DNA of 64,000 nt. It comes from Actinomyces sp. GTDB lineage: Bacteria; Actinomycetota; Actinomycetes; Actinomycetales; Actinomycetaceae. The position numbers and the translations under genes are program-made. Position 1 is the stretch's first letter, and every line of letters starts with the position of its first letter. This document shows positions 17,407 through 26,176 of the stretch, piece after piece. The stretch lies in contig NZ_JAUMUL010000008.1 of the NCBI RefSeq assembly GCF_030530635.1, positions 1 through 64,000 on the forward strand, read 5' to 3'. The notes below the pieces were generated by a model that made no database searches, was not told where the DNA came from, and saw only the letters and a list, made by a program, of their open reading frames with translations.

Positions 17407-17476
17407 CCGAGATCGGTTGATCTTACGTACCGAGGTCGGTAGAAATTACATGCCGAGTTCGGTAGTAATGCCGCAG
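17407..17476 (+). repeat. 23-bp 3'-flanking repeat, three units
   Basis: Units start at 17407, 17430 and 17453 (period exactly 23) with cores CCGAGATCGGT, CCGAGGTCGGTAG and CCGAGTTCGGTAG, each followed by an AT-rich tail such as TTACGTA. It begins 29 nt after the ROK stop and ends about 40 nt before the next gene. Confidence 0.75.
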
Positions 17477-17517
17477 CCGCACCGCCGACAGCCACGCCCC
17501 TGCACGAAGGAGCTCCC

Positions 17518-17802
17518 ATGATCCGCATCATCGCCACATTCACCGTCCGGCCCGACGCCGTAGAGGAATTCACCGCCGCGGCACGTCAGCTGGTGGAGGC
17601 CTCGCGCGCTGAGTCCGGCAACATCTCCTACGAGTTGCTGCGCGCCCGCGACGACGCCTCGACACTCACCTTCCTGGAGGCGTGGGCCGATGATGGCGCC
17701 ATTGAGACGCACAACACCTCAGCGCATTTCACAACGATCATTCCTCAGCTGAGCGCCCTGTCCACCGGCGATCCGACGATCGTCCAGTACGAGCCGGCCT
17801 GA
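17518..17802 (+). CDS. Putative quinol monooxygenase (ABM domain)
   Basis: 94-aa single-domain antibiotic-biosynthesis-monooxygenase-like protein (dimeric ferredoxin-like fold, YgiN type). MIRIIATFTVRPDAVEEF, SYELLRARDD, TFLEAWADDGAIETH and TSAHF are the characteristic strands and His-containing loop. GAAGGAG is well placed before the ATG. Relatives oxidise quinols or anthrone-like aromatics without cofactors. Near the C-glycoside-deglycosidase-like pair it could act on a released aromatic aglycone, but that link is only contextual. Confidence 0.78.
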   Translation: MIRIIATFTVRPDAVEEFTAAARQLVEASRAESGNISYELLRARDDASTLTFLEAWADDGAIETHNTSAHFTTIIPQLSALSTGDPTIVQYEPA

Positions 17803-18020
17803 ACCCGGATCCTCGCGTTTACGGGCATGGTTGTCCGCCTCTCGTGGGCGGAACCCCGGCTGGCCTTGCTGGCTGCCGATGAGCACGCCTTCCCCCTCCA
17901 GGTGCCTGCATCCGCCGACACCATCACACCCCGGCGCGCCCGGCAGGGCTGAGACCGCCCGCGTACATACGGCGTCCACCCGGGGGGGCAGGCCGCACAC
18001 GATTAGTACCGAAAAAGCCG

Positions 18021-18160
18021 GAAGTGTCCATCGGTGACCATTTTCAAGGTCATCCCTGCACGGCATCCTTCGGATACATACGGATATCCGCATAGTTTCA
18101 GTCATAGCGGGCTGGGGCCAACGGCCGCAATTCAGCAAAGTGGTCACCGATGGACACTTT
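18021..18160. mobile_element. Small inverted-repeat element (MITE-like)
   Basis: A perfect 19-bp inverted repeat, AAGTGTCCATCGGTGACCA at 18022-18040 and its reverse complement at 18141-18159, bounds about 100 bp without an ORF. The arms extend imperfectly on both sides. Size, long terminal repeats and lack of coding capacity fit a non-autonomous mini-element. It occupies much of the roughly 550-bp gap 17803-18354, which otherwise holds only a weak inverted repeat (GAGTCTGCA / TGCAGACTC). Confidence 0.5.
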
Positions 18161-18354
18161 CCGTCTGGTGGCCGTGCCCGTAGCACCGACGAAGGTAAGA
18201 GTCTGCAGTCCGTGCGGGCAGGGATTCGCCGGTCTTGAGGGCGGGGGATTGCAGACTCCTTCCGCCCGGGACGTGCAGTTGCGCACCGCCCCGACCTGGC
18301 GATTCCGGCACACCCGCGCGAGGATGACGGGAACCGGTCAAGGAGGACCCCGCC

Positions 18355-19146
18355 ATGAAAGCTCCAAGCGTCCAGCTCTACGCCGTCCGCGACGCCCTCG
18401 CCGAAGACCTCGAGGGCACGCTCGCCCGAATCGCCGAGATCGGCTATACCCACGTCGAGGCCTTCGCCTTCGTCGAGCAGGCGGAGCGGCTGCGCACTGC
18501 ACTGGACGCGGCCGGCCTGACCGCCCCGACCGCGCACGCCTCAGTCATCGAGGCGGAGGAGCCCGAGCCGATCCTGACGTCGGCCACGCAGATCGGCACC
18601 CGCCTGCTCATCGACCCGTATCTGCCGCCGGATCGGTGGCGGACCGCCGACGACGTCGCCCACCTGGCGGAGAAGACGAATGCGACGGCCGCGCTCGCAG
18701 CCCAGGCGGGGATGAGGCTCGGTTACCACAACCATGCCTGGGAGACGTCCACGCTGATCGACGGCCGTCATGCATTGGAGGTATTCGCCGACGCACTCGA
18801 ACCGGAGGTGGCACTGGAGGTAGATACGTTCTGGGCGGCCTTCGGCGGCGCGGACGCCCCGGCGCTGCTGCAGCGCCTGGGCGAAAGGGTTGAGGCGATC
18901 CATGTCAAGGACGGTGTTCTGCCGCCCGCTCCCCTGCAACTTCCCGACGACGTCGAGGCAATGACCGCGGCAATGGCGCAGTACACGGCTCACCAGCAAC
19001 CGGCCGGTCGCGGCCAGGTCGATGTTGCGGCATCGCTCCGGGCAGCCCCGCAGGCGCTGCGCGTGGTCGAGTTCGACGACTATGCGGGCGACATATTCGA
19101 GGGTATTGCAACCTCGCTGGCCTGGCTGCGCGAACACGATGCCTGA
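18355..19146 (+). CDS. Sugar phosphate isomerase/epimerase (TIM barrel)
   Basis: 263-aa xylose-isomerase-like TIM barrel. The N-terminal SVQLYAVRDALAEDLEGTL with IAEIGYTHVEAF is diagnostic, and metal-site residues appear in LGYHNHAWE, LEVDTFWA, IHVKDG and VVEFDDY. AAGGAGG upstream fixes the ATG. Proteins of this class (IolE/IolH/YcjR-like) often accompany Gfo/Idh/MocA oxidoreductases in keto-sugar and inositol pathways. It precedes a second, longer isomerase-like gene by 168 nt. The actual sugar is not deducible. Confidence 0.8.
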   Translation: MKAPSVQLYAVRDALAEDLEGTLARIAEIGYTHVEAFAFVEQAERLRTALDAAGLTAPTAHASVIEAEEPEPILTSATQIGTRLLIDPYLPPDRWRTADDVAHLAEKTNATAALAAQAGMRLGYHNHAWETSTLIDGRHALEVFADALEPEVALEVDTFWAAFGGADAPALLQRLGERVEAIHVKDGVLPPAPLQLPDDVEAMTAAMAQYTAHQQPAGRGQVDVAASLRAAPQALRVVEFDDYAGDIFEGIATSLAWLREHDA

Positions 19147-19314
19147 CGGCGGGCACGCCCTACGCCTTCTGCATCGAGCGCGCAGAAGTGAAGGCGTCAC
19201 CCCTGTCCGCAGCTGAACCGACACCGGTAACGTCGAACCAGTCGGGAGGTCCGGGTCGTGCGCCGCCGCCGCATCAGCCTCCGGACGACCATCCGTCTGC
19301 GAAGGAGCTTTGCC

Positions 19315-20316
19315 ATGCCGCGTCCCATCAACCTGTTCACCGGCCAGTGGGTGGATCTGCCGTTCGAGGAGGTGTGCACCCTGGCGGAGCAGTGGGGCTT
19401 CGACGGCCTGGAGGTCCCCGTGGCCGGCGACCACCTGGACGTCTACCGCGCCGCCGAAGATGACTCCTACTGCCAGCAGTGGAAGGACACCCTGGCCCGC
19501 CACAACCTGAGCGTGTATGCCATCTCCAACCACTCCACCGGCCAGTGCATCTGCGACGACCCCATCGACTTCCGCCACCGCGGCCTGCTTTCCGATCGTG
19601 TCTGGGGCGACGGCCAGGCGGAGGGCGTGCGTGAGCGCGCTGCAGAGGAACTCAAGCTCACCGCGAAGGTCGCCGCCAAGCTCGGCGCCAAGGTCGTCAC
19701 CGGTTTCACCGGCTCCAAGATCTGGAAGTACGTGGCCATGTACCCGCCGGTGGGCGCCGACGTGATCGCCGACGGGTATGAGGACTTCGCCCGCCGTTGG
19801 AACCCGATCATCGACGTCTTCGACTCCGAGGGCGTCAGGTTCGCCCTCGAGGTCCATCCCAGCGAGATCGCCTACGACTACTGGACCACCAAGGCCACCC
19901 TGGAGGCAATCGATAACCGCGAGGCCTTCGGCATCAACTGGGATCCCTCACACATGATTTGGCAGCAGCTCGACCCGGCCGTCTTCCTCACCGACTTCGC
20001 CGACCGCATTTACCACGTCCACTGCAAGGACACTAAGACCCACTTCGACGGGCGCAATGGCCGCCTGTCCAGCCACCTGCCCTGGGACGACCCGCGCCGC
20101 GGCTGGACCTTCGTGTCCGCCGGTCTGGGCGAGGCCGACCTGGATGGCTACTTCCGCACGTTGAACCAGATCGGCTACGAGGGACCCATCTCGATCGAGT
20201 GGGAGGACTCCGGTATGGACCGTCTGCACGGCGCCCCCATGGCCCTGAAGTTCGCGCGTGAGCACGTCTATGACCTGCCTGACGCCGCCTTCGACTCCCA
20301 CTTCGACAACCGCTGA
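19315..20316 (+). CDS. Sugar phosphate isomerase/epimerase (TIM barrel)
   Basis: 333-aa TIM-barrel isomerase/epimerase. Putative metal ligands: Glu in FALEVHPSE, Asp and His in NWDPSHM, His in YHVHCKDTK and Glu in SIEWEDSG. AAGGAG upstream and the conserved start MPRPINLFTGQWVDLPF choose ATG 19315 over the frame-open 19258. Orthologues are widespread in actinobacteria beside MocA-type dehydrogenases. With the preceding isomerase and the deglycosidase-like pair it makes four genes for keto-sugar chemistry within about 6 kb. It ends at a strong terminator. Confidence 0.82.
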   Translation: MPRPINLFTGQWVDLPFEEVCTLAEQWGFDGLEVPVAGDHLDVYRAAEDDSYCQQWKDTLARHNLSVYAISNHSTGQCICDDPIDFRHRGLLSDRVWGDGQAEGVRERAAEELKLTAKVAAKLGAKVVTGFTGSKIWKYVAMYPPVGADVIADGYEDFARRWNPIIDVFDSEGVRFALEVHPSEIAYDYWTTKATLEAIDNREAFGINWDPSHMIWQQLDPAVFLTDFADRIYHVHCKDTKTHFDGRNGRLSSHLPWDDPRRGWTFVSAGLGEADLDGYFRTLNQIGYEGPISIEWEDSGMDRLHGAPMALKFAREHVYDLPDAAFDSHFDNR

Positions 20317-20366
20317 GCCTCGGGTCAGTCAGGCGCCCCGTCACTCGCGCTCCCAATGACGCCACA

Positions 20367-20409
20367 CCGGCGCCCCGCGGCTTCCAAGCAGGAAGCTGCG
20401 GGGCGCCGG
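20367..20409 (+). terminator. Rho-independent-like terminator
   Basis: Near-perfect long stem CCGGCGCCCCGC...GCGGGGCGCCGG, continued by GCTTCC/GGAAGC around the loop AAGCA, followed by AATTAGACT. About 50 nt after the isomerase stop. Confidence 0.75.
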
Positions 20410-20505
20410 AATTAGACTCCTCGCATTTGTGGGTGTGCTGTTCGACGTTCCCGGCCGGTTCGCCGGAAATGCCCCAGTTCCGCCGTCAGCTGCCATCCTT
20501 GGGTC

Positions 20506-22593
20506 GTGTGCCCCTCCGCCGATTCAGCCGACCCCGCCGACGCTGACGTCGCACCGTCTGCGTCCTTAGACTCCCGATCCGCCGACGACGACACTCGCCC
20601 CGACCGCGACCCGGAGTTCCCGCCTCCTCCGGCGTCGCCCATCCATGAAGCCATCACCGAGACCCGGACCGTCACCGACCTCCTGCGCGGCCTGCGCGCC
20701 GGTGGCCTGATCACCGCCATCGGGGCAGGAGTCCAGGCCATGAGCCAGGAATCCCGCAACCCCGGCATGCTTGAGGCCGCGAGCGGCGGGCTCACCCCCA
20801 TGCTGGCCCTGCTGACGCCCGTGGCCGTACTGGTCTGGGTGCACTACGCGCGCCTGGTCGCCGTACACCCCCGCCATGACCGCACCCGGGCCGCGACTCT
20901 GCTCGTGCTGCTCCTGGCCGTCGTACCCGCATTCGCCGTGACGGTGCTCTTCGGCAGACTGTGGCTGCGGCAATCCGGCGCGATAGGCATGGATTATCCG
21001 GTTCTATTCCCACTCACCATCACTGCCGCGGGGCTGGCCCTGACCATCGCCGCCGACGTCCTACTGCGCCTGGCCCGAAAGCAACACCCCGCCGGGCGCC
21101 AGAAGCTTCGTCGCCGTCTGCGTCTTACGCCGACAGCGCTTGCCGCCGCAGCTATCACGTTGCTCATCGCCGCCTCCACGCTCACCCTCCCGTCCCTGTC
21201 CTTCCCCGTTCGCGCCCGTTCCGTATGGCTAACCGCCGTCAGGCCAGTAGCTGTCCCCGACACGGTTGACGACGACGTTGCCTGGCAGCGGGTGTTCGAG
21301 GAGACCGAGCCTGTGCTGGGCGTCATTGCGGGAACATTCAGCCCACTGGTCATCACCGACCACGGCGTACTCGGGCTCGACCCCAACAGCGGCTACACCG
21401 ACTGGATCCAAACCCGGCCAGCTTCAACGATAAAGATCGGCGACTGCGACGGCGGCCAGCAGGAGGCCTCCTGCTACGCGGCTCTCAGCCCTAACCGCGC
21501 ACACCTGGTGATCGCCTACGACGCCGGCCCCACCCGTACCCTGTTCGTCGGCATCGATACCGCCACCGGACGCATCGCCTTCGAGCACATGCGCCACCAC
21601 TCCAATCACGATTGGTCAGGCCGCGAGAACCGCCTGCAGATCACCGATCACGTGCTCATGGTCGACGACGAGGTGTTGTCGCTGGCGGACGGCTCCGTAC
21701 TGGCCACCGCGGTGCCGGAGGCGCGTTTCCCGGTGTGCGAGGACGATTGGGGCTGCGCGACCTCCGGCTGGGAGCCCGCGTCGTTCTTCCAGGGCGGCCA
21801 TTCAACGCTGATTGTGGGCGCCTACTGCCCGAGCGATCGGCGAGGATGGTGCGAGCTGGCCCTCGCGCCCGATGTCAACCCCACGGCCATCACTATCGTC
21901 GGCGGCGTCGTGCCCGCCGGGAGCCAGGCGAGCCCGGTCGTCGTCGACGGGTGGACCGTGCGCTATCGCGATCCCGACGCCGTCAAGACCGAACTCGTGG
22001 AGCAGGCCACGGGCGCCGCCGAGGCCGTTACTCATCCTCTTGACGCCGTCAGCCTCGACTCCCTGTCCGGCGCCGCGCCCACACCCGTCGTGCCCTTGGG
22101 GAACCTCGCAGCCCCGGTGCGGGAGCACGCCACCAGGACGCTGCGCGTCCAGGCCGGTTCCTCGGCCGGCTCCGCCGACGTCGTCTTTGAGCCCGCCACT
22201 GGGAAGGCCGGCACCGTCCAGGAACTGAGCGAGCGGGCCTCCGGTCGCGGGTATCTCGATGCGCTGGCCACCAGGCGCTCCGGAAGCACTTCTTCCCCGG
22301 AGGAAGTCGGATTCGACGTCGTCGCCCCGGACGGGACCGTGGCCGTGCACCTGGACCCTGAGGACATTGAAGGCTACACCGCAGTCTCCGCGGCCGACCA
22401 GCGCTACCTCAACGACGGCTACCTGGCGCCGGCGCCCGGCATTATCGCCCTGGTGTGCTCGCGCTCAGCCGCGGCCGAAGGCCCGGACGGCTCCGCCCGG
22501 GCCTCATCCGGGGCTGGGAACTCCGGGAGTACTGAAACCGTCGTCGTCGGGCTCAGCAACCGGCCCGCAGCGACCATGAGTCGCCCCGCCTGA
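20506..22593 (+). CDS. Hypothetical membrane-anchored protein with large C-terminal domain
   Basis: 695 aa, not recognised. After an acidic, disordered N-terminus come about four hydrophobic segments (LTPMLALLTPVAVLVWVHY; LLVLLLAVVPAFAVTVLFG; VLFPLTITAAGLALTIAA; ALAAAAITLLIAASTLTL, roughly residues 85-245). A roughly 450-residue, probably extracytoplasmic domain follows, rich in beta-type repeats and Cys pairs (CDGGQQEASC, CEDDWGC, CPSDRRGWC), suggestive of a disulfide-stabilised propeller. The GTG start has no Shine-Dalgarno but CATCCT lies 6 nt upstream, as in the leaderless genes of this window. It probably stands alone. Confidence 0.7.
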   Translation: MCPSADSADPADADVAPSASLDSRSADDDTRPDRDPEFPPPPASPIHEAITETRTVTDLLRGLRAGGLITAIGAGVQAMSQESRNPGMLEAASGGLTPMLALLTPVAVLVWVHYARLVAVHPRHDRTRAATLLVLLLAVVPAFAVTVLFGRLWLRQSGAIGMDYPVLFPLTITAAGLALTIAADVLLRLARKQHPAGRQKLRRRLRLTPTALAAAAITLLIAASTLTLPSLSFPVRARSVWLTAVRPVAVPDTVDDDVAWQRVFEETEPVLGVIAGTFSPLVITDHGVLGLDPNSGYTDWIQTRPASTIKIGDCDGGQQEASCYAALSPNRAHLVIAYDAGPTRTLFVGIDTATGRIAFEHMRHHSNHDWSGRENRLQITDHVLMVDDEVLSLADGSVLATAVPEARFPVCEDDWGCATSGWEPASFFQGGHSTLIVGAYCPSDRRGWCELALAPDVNPTAITIVGGVVPAGSQASPVVVDGWTVRYRDPDAVKTELVEQATGAAEAVTHPLDAVSLDSLSGAAPTPVVPLGNLAAPVREHATRTLRVQAGSSAGSADVVFEPATGKAGTVQELSERASGRGYLDALATRRSGSTSSPEEVGFDVVAPDGTVAVHLDPEDIEGYTAVSAADQRYLNDGYLAPAPGIIALVCSRSAAAEGPDGSARASSGAGNSGSTETVVVGLSNRPAATMSRPA

Positions 22594-22691
22594 AACACCC
22601 GCCGTATTCCCCGGAACGTTCCAACGGTCCGTGTACTCCGCCGTGGGCGATAGGCCTAGGCTGCCACCTGGTACCAGGCTAGCCTCGTCTT

Positions 22692-23168
22692 ATGAGCACC
22701 GATACATCGCCCACTCCCGCATTCCCTGATTTCGATTACCGCTCTGTTGCCCGCGTTGCCACTGACAAGCCCGCCAGCTACGGACACCGACTCGTCAGCC
22801 ACATGAACCGCAAGATCGACGCCGAGTGGAACGGGGCCGACTCCACCGGCCGCCTGATTTTCAACCGCGAGGGAACCGTGGCCGGCGTGGCGTACCTGAC
22901 CTGCGAGGACGGTGCACTAAACCTCACCGTGTCGGCCTCCGCGCAGGAGCTGCCGCGTCTGGAGGACGTCGTCGGTCGGCACCTGGCGCGCTTCGGCTAC
23001 GAGGATGGCGTGGTCGTCTCCTGGACGCGCGACGACGGTTCCGCCGGCACCACGCAGGGCCCCCTGACCAAGGAGGACTTGGACCGTCTGCGTGCCGAGT
23101 ACCAGGACCGCGCGGCACACGAGGGCGAGTCCGATGCGGCCAAGGACTTCCCGGACCTGCGGAACTGA
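22692..23168 (+). CDS. DUF2218 domain-containing protein
   Basis: 158-aa cytoplasmic protein of the DUF2218 family: KPASYGHRLVSHMNRKIDAEW near the N-terminus, then GRLIFNREGTVAGVAYL, LNLTVSASAQELPRLEDVVG and HLARFGYEDGVVVSW. The family is often near siderophore or iron-transport genes, but none is here. The ATG is preceded by TAGCCT with 6 nt between and no Shine-Dalgarno, so a leaderless transcript is likely. A perfect 10-bp palindrome, GGAACGTTCC (22613-22622), lies upstream and could be an operator. Function unknown. Confidence 0.72.
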   Translation: MSTDTSPTPAFPDFDYRSVARVATDKPASYGHRLVSHMNRKIDAEWNGADSTGRLIFNREGTVAGVAYLTCEDGALNLTVSASAQELPRLEDVVGRHLARFGYEDGVVVSWTRDDGSAGTTQGPLTKEDLDRLRAEYQDRAAHEGESDAAKDFPDLRN

Positions 23169-23268
23169 TCACGGTCCCGCCGCCGATACCTCACCGGCTA
23201 CTATCCGTCGCTGCGCGCATCCAGCCCGCACGTCCATGTAAGCACACATACACCATAGGAGGACCACC

Positions 23269-23706
23269 ATGCCCGACGCGATCACACCCATGTACACCAT
23301 TGAGGCCCTGGCCTCCGGCGACGGCCGCAACGGCCACGTCGCCTCCACCACCGGCCGCATCGACACCGACCTGGCCGTGCCGAAGGAGATGGGCGGCTCC
23401 GGCGCGAACCTGCCCAACCCCGAGGAGCTGTTCGCGGCCGGATACGCCGCCTGCTTCCACTCCGCCTTGCAGGCGGTCGCCCGCTCTGAGAAGGCCGATC
23501 TGGGCGATTCCAGCGTCGGCGCCCGGGTCTCCGTCGGCGCAGACGGTAAGGGCGGTTTCGGCCTGGCCGTCGAGTTGGAGGTTGTCATTCCCGCGCAGCC
23601 GCATGAGGCGGCTCAGGCGCTGGCCGAGGCCGCGCACCAGGTGTGTCCCTACTCCAACGCCACCCGCGGCAACATCCCGGTGACCATCACCGTCTCCGAC
23701 GACTGA
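23269..23706 (+). CDS. ohr: OsmC/Ohr-family organic hydroperoxide resistance protein
   Basis: 145-aa Ohr-type peroxidase. The reactive Cys sits in AAGYAACFHSAL (about residue 63) and the resolving Cys in HQVCPYSNATRGN (about 126), the Ohr-specific pair that reduces organic hydroperoxides with lipoylated protein partners. PMYTIEALASGDGRNGHV is the usual N-terminus. AGGAGG precedes the ATG. It ends at a perfect inverted repeat shared with the convergent MFS gene. No OhrR-type regulator is adjacent. Confidence 0.88.
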   Translation: MPDAITPMYTIEALASGDGRNGHVASTTGRIDTDLAVPKEMGGSGANLPNPEELFAAGYAACFHSALQAVARSEKADLGDSSVGARVSVGADGKGGFGLAVELEVVIPAQPHEAAQALAEAAHQVCPYSNATRGNIPVTITVSDD

Positions 23707-23728
23707 AACGCGGTAAGCAGCAGCATCT

Positions 23729-23764
23729 ACCGAGGTCGGCACGTAACTTTGTGCCGACCTCGGT
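23729..23764. terminator. Bidirectional hairpin formed by two facing 23-bp repeat units
   Basis: Perfect 14-bp inverted repeat ACCGAGGTCGGCAC / GTGCCGACCTCGGT with an 8-nt loop (GTAACTTT), exactly between the convergent ohr (stop 23706) and MFS (stop 23774) genes. Each arm is one copy of the gene-3'-flanking repeat in the orientation of the gene it follows. It probably acts as a bidirectional terminator. Confidence 0.7.
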
Positions 23765-23773
23765 GTTTGGAGG

Positions 23774-25246
23774 CTACTCGCCGACGGTGATGCGGCCGAC
23801 GGGATCCTGCACCCGCAGCATCAGTAGCAGTCCCACCGCGAGCACCGTCACGATGCCGAGAATGCCCCAGTAACCCGCACTGACACCTAGTACCCGGGTG
23901 CCGACCCAGATCGAGGCGCCGTACATGGCCGGTGCTATGAAGGACACGGCCCGCCCGGTAGTGGCGTACAAACCGAAGATCTCACCTTCGCGCCCCTGCG
24001 GCGCCAGCCGGGCCAGGTACGAGCGCGCCGCCGATTGCGCCGGCCCAACGCATCCGGACAACACCAGGCCGAGCACCCAGAAGACCCGCGGACCCGCCCC
24101 ATGCAGGAAGAACACCAGCAGACCGGCCGCCACCAGCGCCGTGAGCGCCCCGAGAATGACCCGGCGCGGGCCGAGCAGATCATCAAAGCGCCCGGCGGCG
24201 ATGGTGGCTATCCCGGCGACCACGTTGGCGGCGACCGCGAAGACGATCACATCCCCAGAGGAGAAGCCGAAGGTGTTCTGGGCGATGATCCCCCCGTAGG
24301 TGAACACGCCGGCCAGTCCGTCGCGGAAGACGGCGCTGGCCAACAGGAACCACAGCACCTCCGGATGACTGCGGTACAGTCCCACGAGCGTGCGCCACAA
24401 GTGCTTGTAGGAGGCCAACAGGGACTCGTGCCGCAGCACCTGTCGTGGTGGCTCAATGGGCTCGGCGGGCTCGTTCTCCAACCCGGCCAGTTCCCGTGCG
24501 TCACTCGCCTGGGCGTCCTCAATGGCGGCCCACCTCCGCCAGGCCCGCTTACCGGACTGAGTCACCAGCACCGGAATGGCGCACAGGCCGAACCAGGCGG
24601 CCGACACCAGCATGGATACGCGCACATCCAGCCGACCCTCATCGGTGACCCCGAACCAGCCGACCTCCGGGTTGATGAATCCGACGTACAGGATCAGCAA
24701 CAGCACAATACCGCCGAGGTATCCCATTCCCCAGCCGAGACCCGACACCGCCCCCATACGGTCCTTCGTGGCCAGCCGGGACAGCAGTCCGTTGTAGTTG
24801 ACCGACGCCAACTCGAAGAAGACATTGCCGATCCCGAGCAGAGTGATGCCCAGCCACAGGTAACCCGGTTCAGGTAGAACGAAGTACAGGGCGGCGCTGA
24901 CGGCGACGACGACCGCGGTGTAGGCCCCCAGCCAGAAAACGGTGCGCCCGGCCCGGTCGGAGCGCTGACCCGTTACGGGGGCCAGCAGGGCGATGCAGGC
25001 GCCTGCGATCGCCAGACCCACGGACAGGGCTGACTCCGTAGTGGCCTGATCGCCGAAGGCTGAACTGGTGAGGTAGACGGAGAAGACGAAGGTGGTGATT
25101 ACCGCATTGAAGGCCGCCGACCCCCAATCCCACAGCCCCCAGGCGAGTACCGGCCAAGTCAGCAGTCTGCCGGGACCTGTGGGGTCGCCGTGCAGCGTGT
25201 CGGCGGGTTTGATCTCGGTGTGCGGTCCCGGGGCAGGTGACGTCAT
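23774..25246 (-). CDS. MFS transporter, UMF1/Atg22-like
   Basis: 490-aa polytopic transporter with about 12 hydrophobic segments. The opening PVLAWGLWDWGSAAFNAVITTFVFSVYL and the central GNVFFELASVNYNGLLSRLA with GLGWGMGYLGGI match the UMF1 (Atg22-like) branch of the major facilitator superfamily, whose substrates in bacteria are largely unknown. A hydrophilic loop around residues 235-275 splits the two halves. It starts 10 nt after the ispD stop; TAGGCT 7 nt before the ATG, inside the ispD end, suggests an additional leaderless transcript. Confidence 0.8.
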   Translation of the reverse strand: MTSPAPGPHTEIKPADTLHGDPTGPGRLLTWPVLAWGLWDWGSAAFNAVITTFVFSVYLTSSAFGDQATTESALSVGLAIAGACIALLAPVTGQRSDRAGRTVFWLGAYTAVVVAVSAALYFVLPEPGYLWLGITLLGIGNVFFELASVNYNGLLSRLATKDRMGAVSGLGWGMGYLGGIVLLLILYVGFINPEVGWFGVTDEGRLDVRVSMLVSAAWFGLCAIPVLVTQSGKRAWRRWAAIEDAQASDARELAGLENEPAEPIEPPRQVLRHESLLASYKHLWRTLVGLYRSHPEVLWFLLASAVFRDGLAGVFTYGGIIAQNTFGFSSGDVIVFAVAANVVAGIATIAAGRFDDLLGPRRVILGALTALVAAGLLVFFLHGAGPRVFWVLGLVLSGCVGPAQSAARSYLARLAPQGREGEIFGLYATTGRAVSFIAPAMYGASIWVGTRVLGVSAGYWGILGIVTVLAVGLLLMLRVQDPVGRITVGE

Positions 25247-25256
25247 AACCCTGAGC

Positions 25257-26093
25257 CTACGGCTGCGTGCGCTCCCCGCGGGTGAGAATCTCAGCGAGGG
25301 CGAGATCCAGTGGCGTGGTCACTTTCAGAGCCAGCGGGTCACCGGCTACCACGGCGACCTGCCCGCCCATCGTCTCCACCAGGGCGGCGTCGTCCCGGGC
25401 GGCACGGGCCTCATCCTTGGCGTTATCGGCGCCGAGCCGATGTGCGAGCTCAAGAGTGCGGCGGGCGAAGCCCTGCGGGGTCTGGACGGCGCGCAGTCGC
25501 TCCCGATCCGGGGTCCCGACCACCCGGTACAGCTCGGTCCCCAACCGGGCCTTGGACCGGTCGGTATGGAGGCTACCTGCTCCGGACAGGGCGGTGTCCG
25601 GGAGACTGCCTGCGGGCCGGGGCGCAACCGCCACCACCTCCTTGACCGTGTCCGCAACGGGCAGGCCCGGGACGACGGCATCGTGCCCGGCGCGCACGGT
25701 GGCGACGACGCGGCGGATCAGGTCTGGAGGGGTCAGGGCCCGGGCGGCGTCGTGTACGAGCACGACCTCGGCGTCGGGACTTGTCTCCAACACAGCAGCC
25801 AATCCGAGGGCGACCGAGGCCTGACGGGAGGCGGAAGAGCCCGCGACCACACTGATTCGACCCGCGTCGGTCAGGTCGGTGACTTCGGCGGTGAAGGGGT
25901 CCAAATACGCCCGGGGGGCGGTAATGGTGATGCGGTCGATCACGCCGGAGTCGAGCAGGCCGCGAGCGGCCCGGCGCAACAGGGACTCGCCGCATACCTC
26001 CACCAGCGCCTTGGGTCCCACGGAGCCGAGCCTGGTTCCGGAACCGGCGGCAGTGAGTATGGCGACGGCGTTCCCGGTGGTTGTGTCCGACAT
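25257..26093 (-). CDS. ispD: 2-C-methyl-D-erythritol 4-phosphate cytidylyltransferase
   Basis: 278-aa IspD, third enzyme of the MEP isoprenoid pathway (CTP + MEP to CDP-ME). The nucleotide-binding loop AILTAAGSGTRLG, the substrate lysine region GPKALVEVCGESLL, VLVHDAARAL, VADTVKEV and AVQTPQGF are all present, with GDPLALKVTTPLDLALAE at the C-terminus. A TAGGGT hexamer 7 nt before the ATG and the lack of a Shine-Dalgarno suggest leaderless initiation in addition to read-through from carD (83-nt gap). The usual neighbour ispF is absent and an MFS gene takes its place. Confidence 0.93.
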   Translation of the reverse strand: MSDTTTGNAVAILTAAGSGTRLGSVGPKALVEVCGESLLRRAARGLLDSGVIDRITITAPRAYLDPFTAEVTDLTDAGRISVVAGSSASRQASVALGLAAVLETSPDAEVVLVHDAARALTPPDLIRRVVATVRAGHDAVVPGLPVADTVKEVVAVAPRPAGSLPDTALSGAGSLHTDRSKARLGTELYRVVGTPDRERLRAVQTPQGFARRTLELAHRLGADNAKDEARAARDDAALVETMGGQVAVVAGDPLALKVTTPLDLALAEILTRGERTQP

Positions 26094-26176
26094 GTGCGGG
26101 ACCCTACCAGCGCCACGTCTTCGGCCGGTTGCGGCTTCCGTCCCCGGCCCGGAACCGCCCCGAGGAGCAGGTGGTT

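Noticed and set aside
18199..18256. Inverted repeat GAGTCTGCA / TGCAGACTC as a riboswitch
   Set aside because: Only a 9-bp stem with a long unpaired middle and no conserved aptamer features that I recognise.
18541..19857. 438-aa minus-strand frame across the two isomerase genes
   Set aside because: It spans two plus-strand genes with clear motifs and good Shine-Dalgarnos; no family match on the minus strand.
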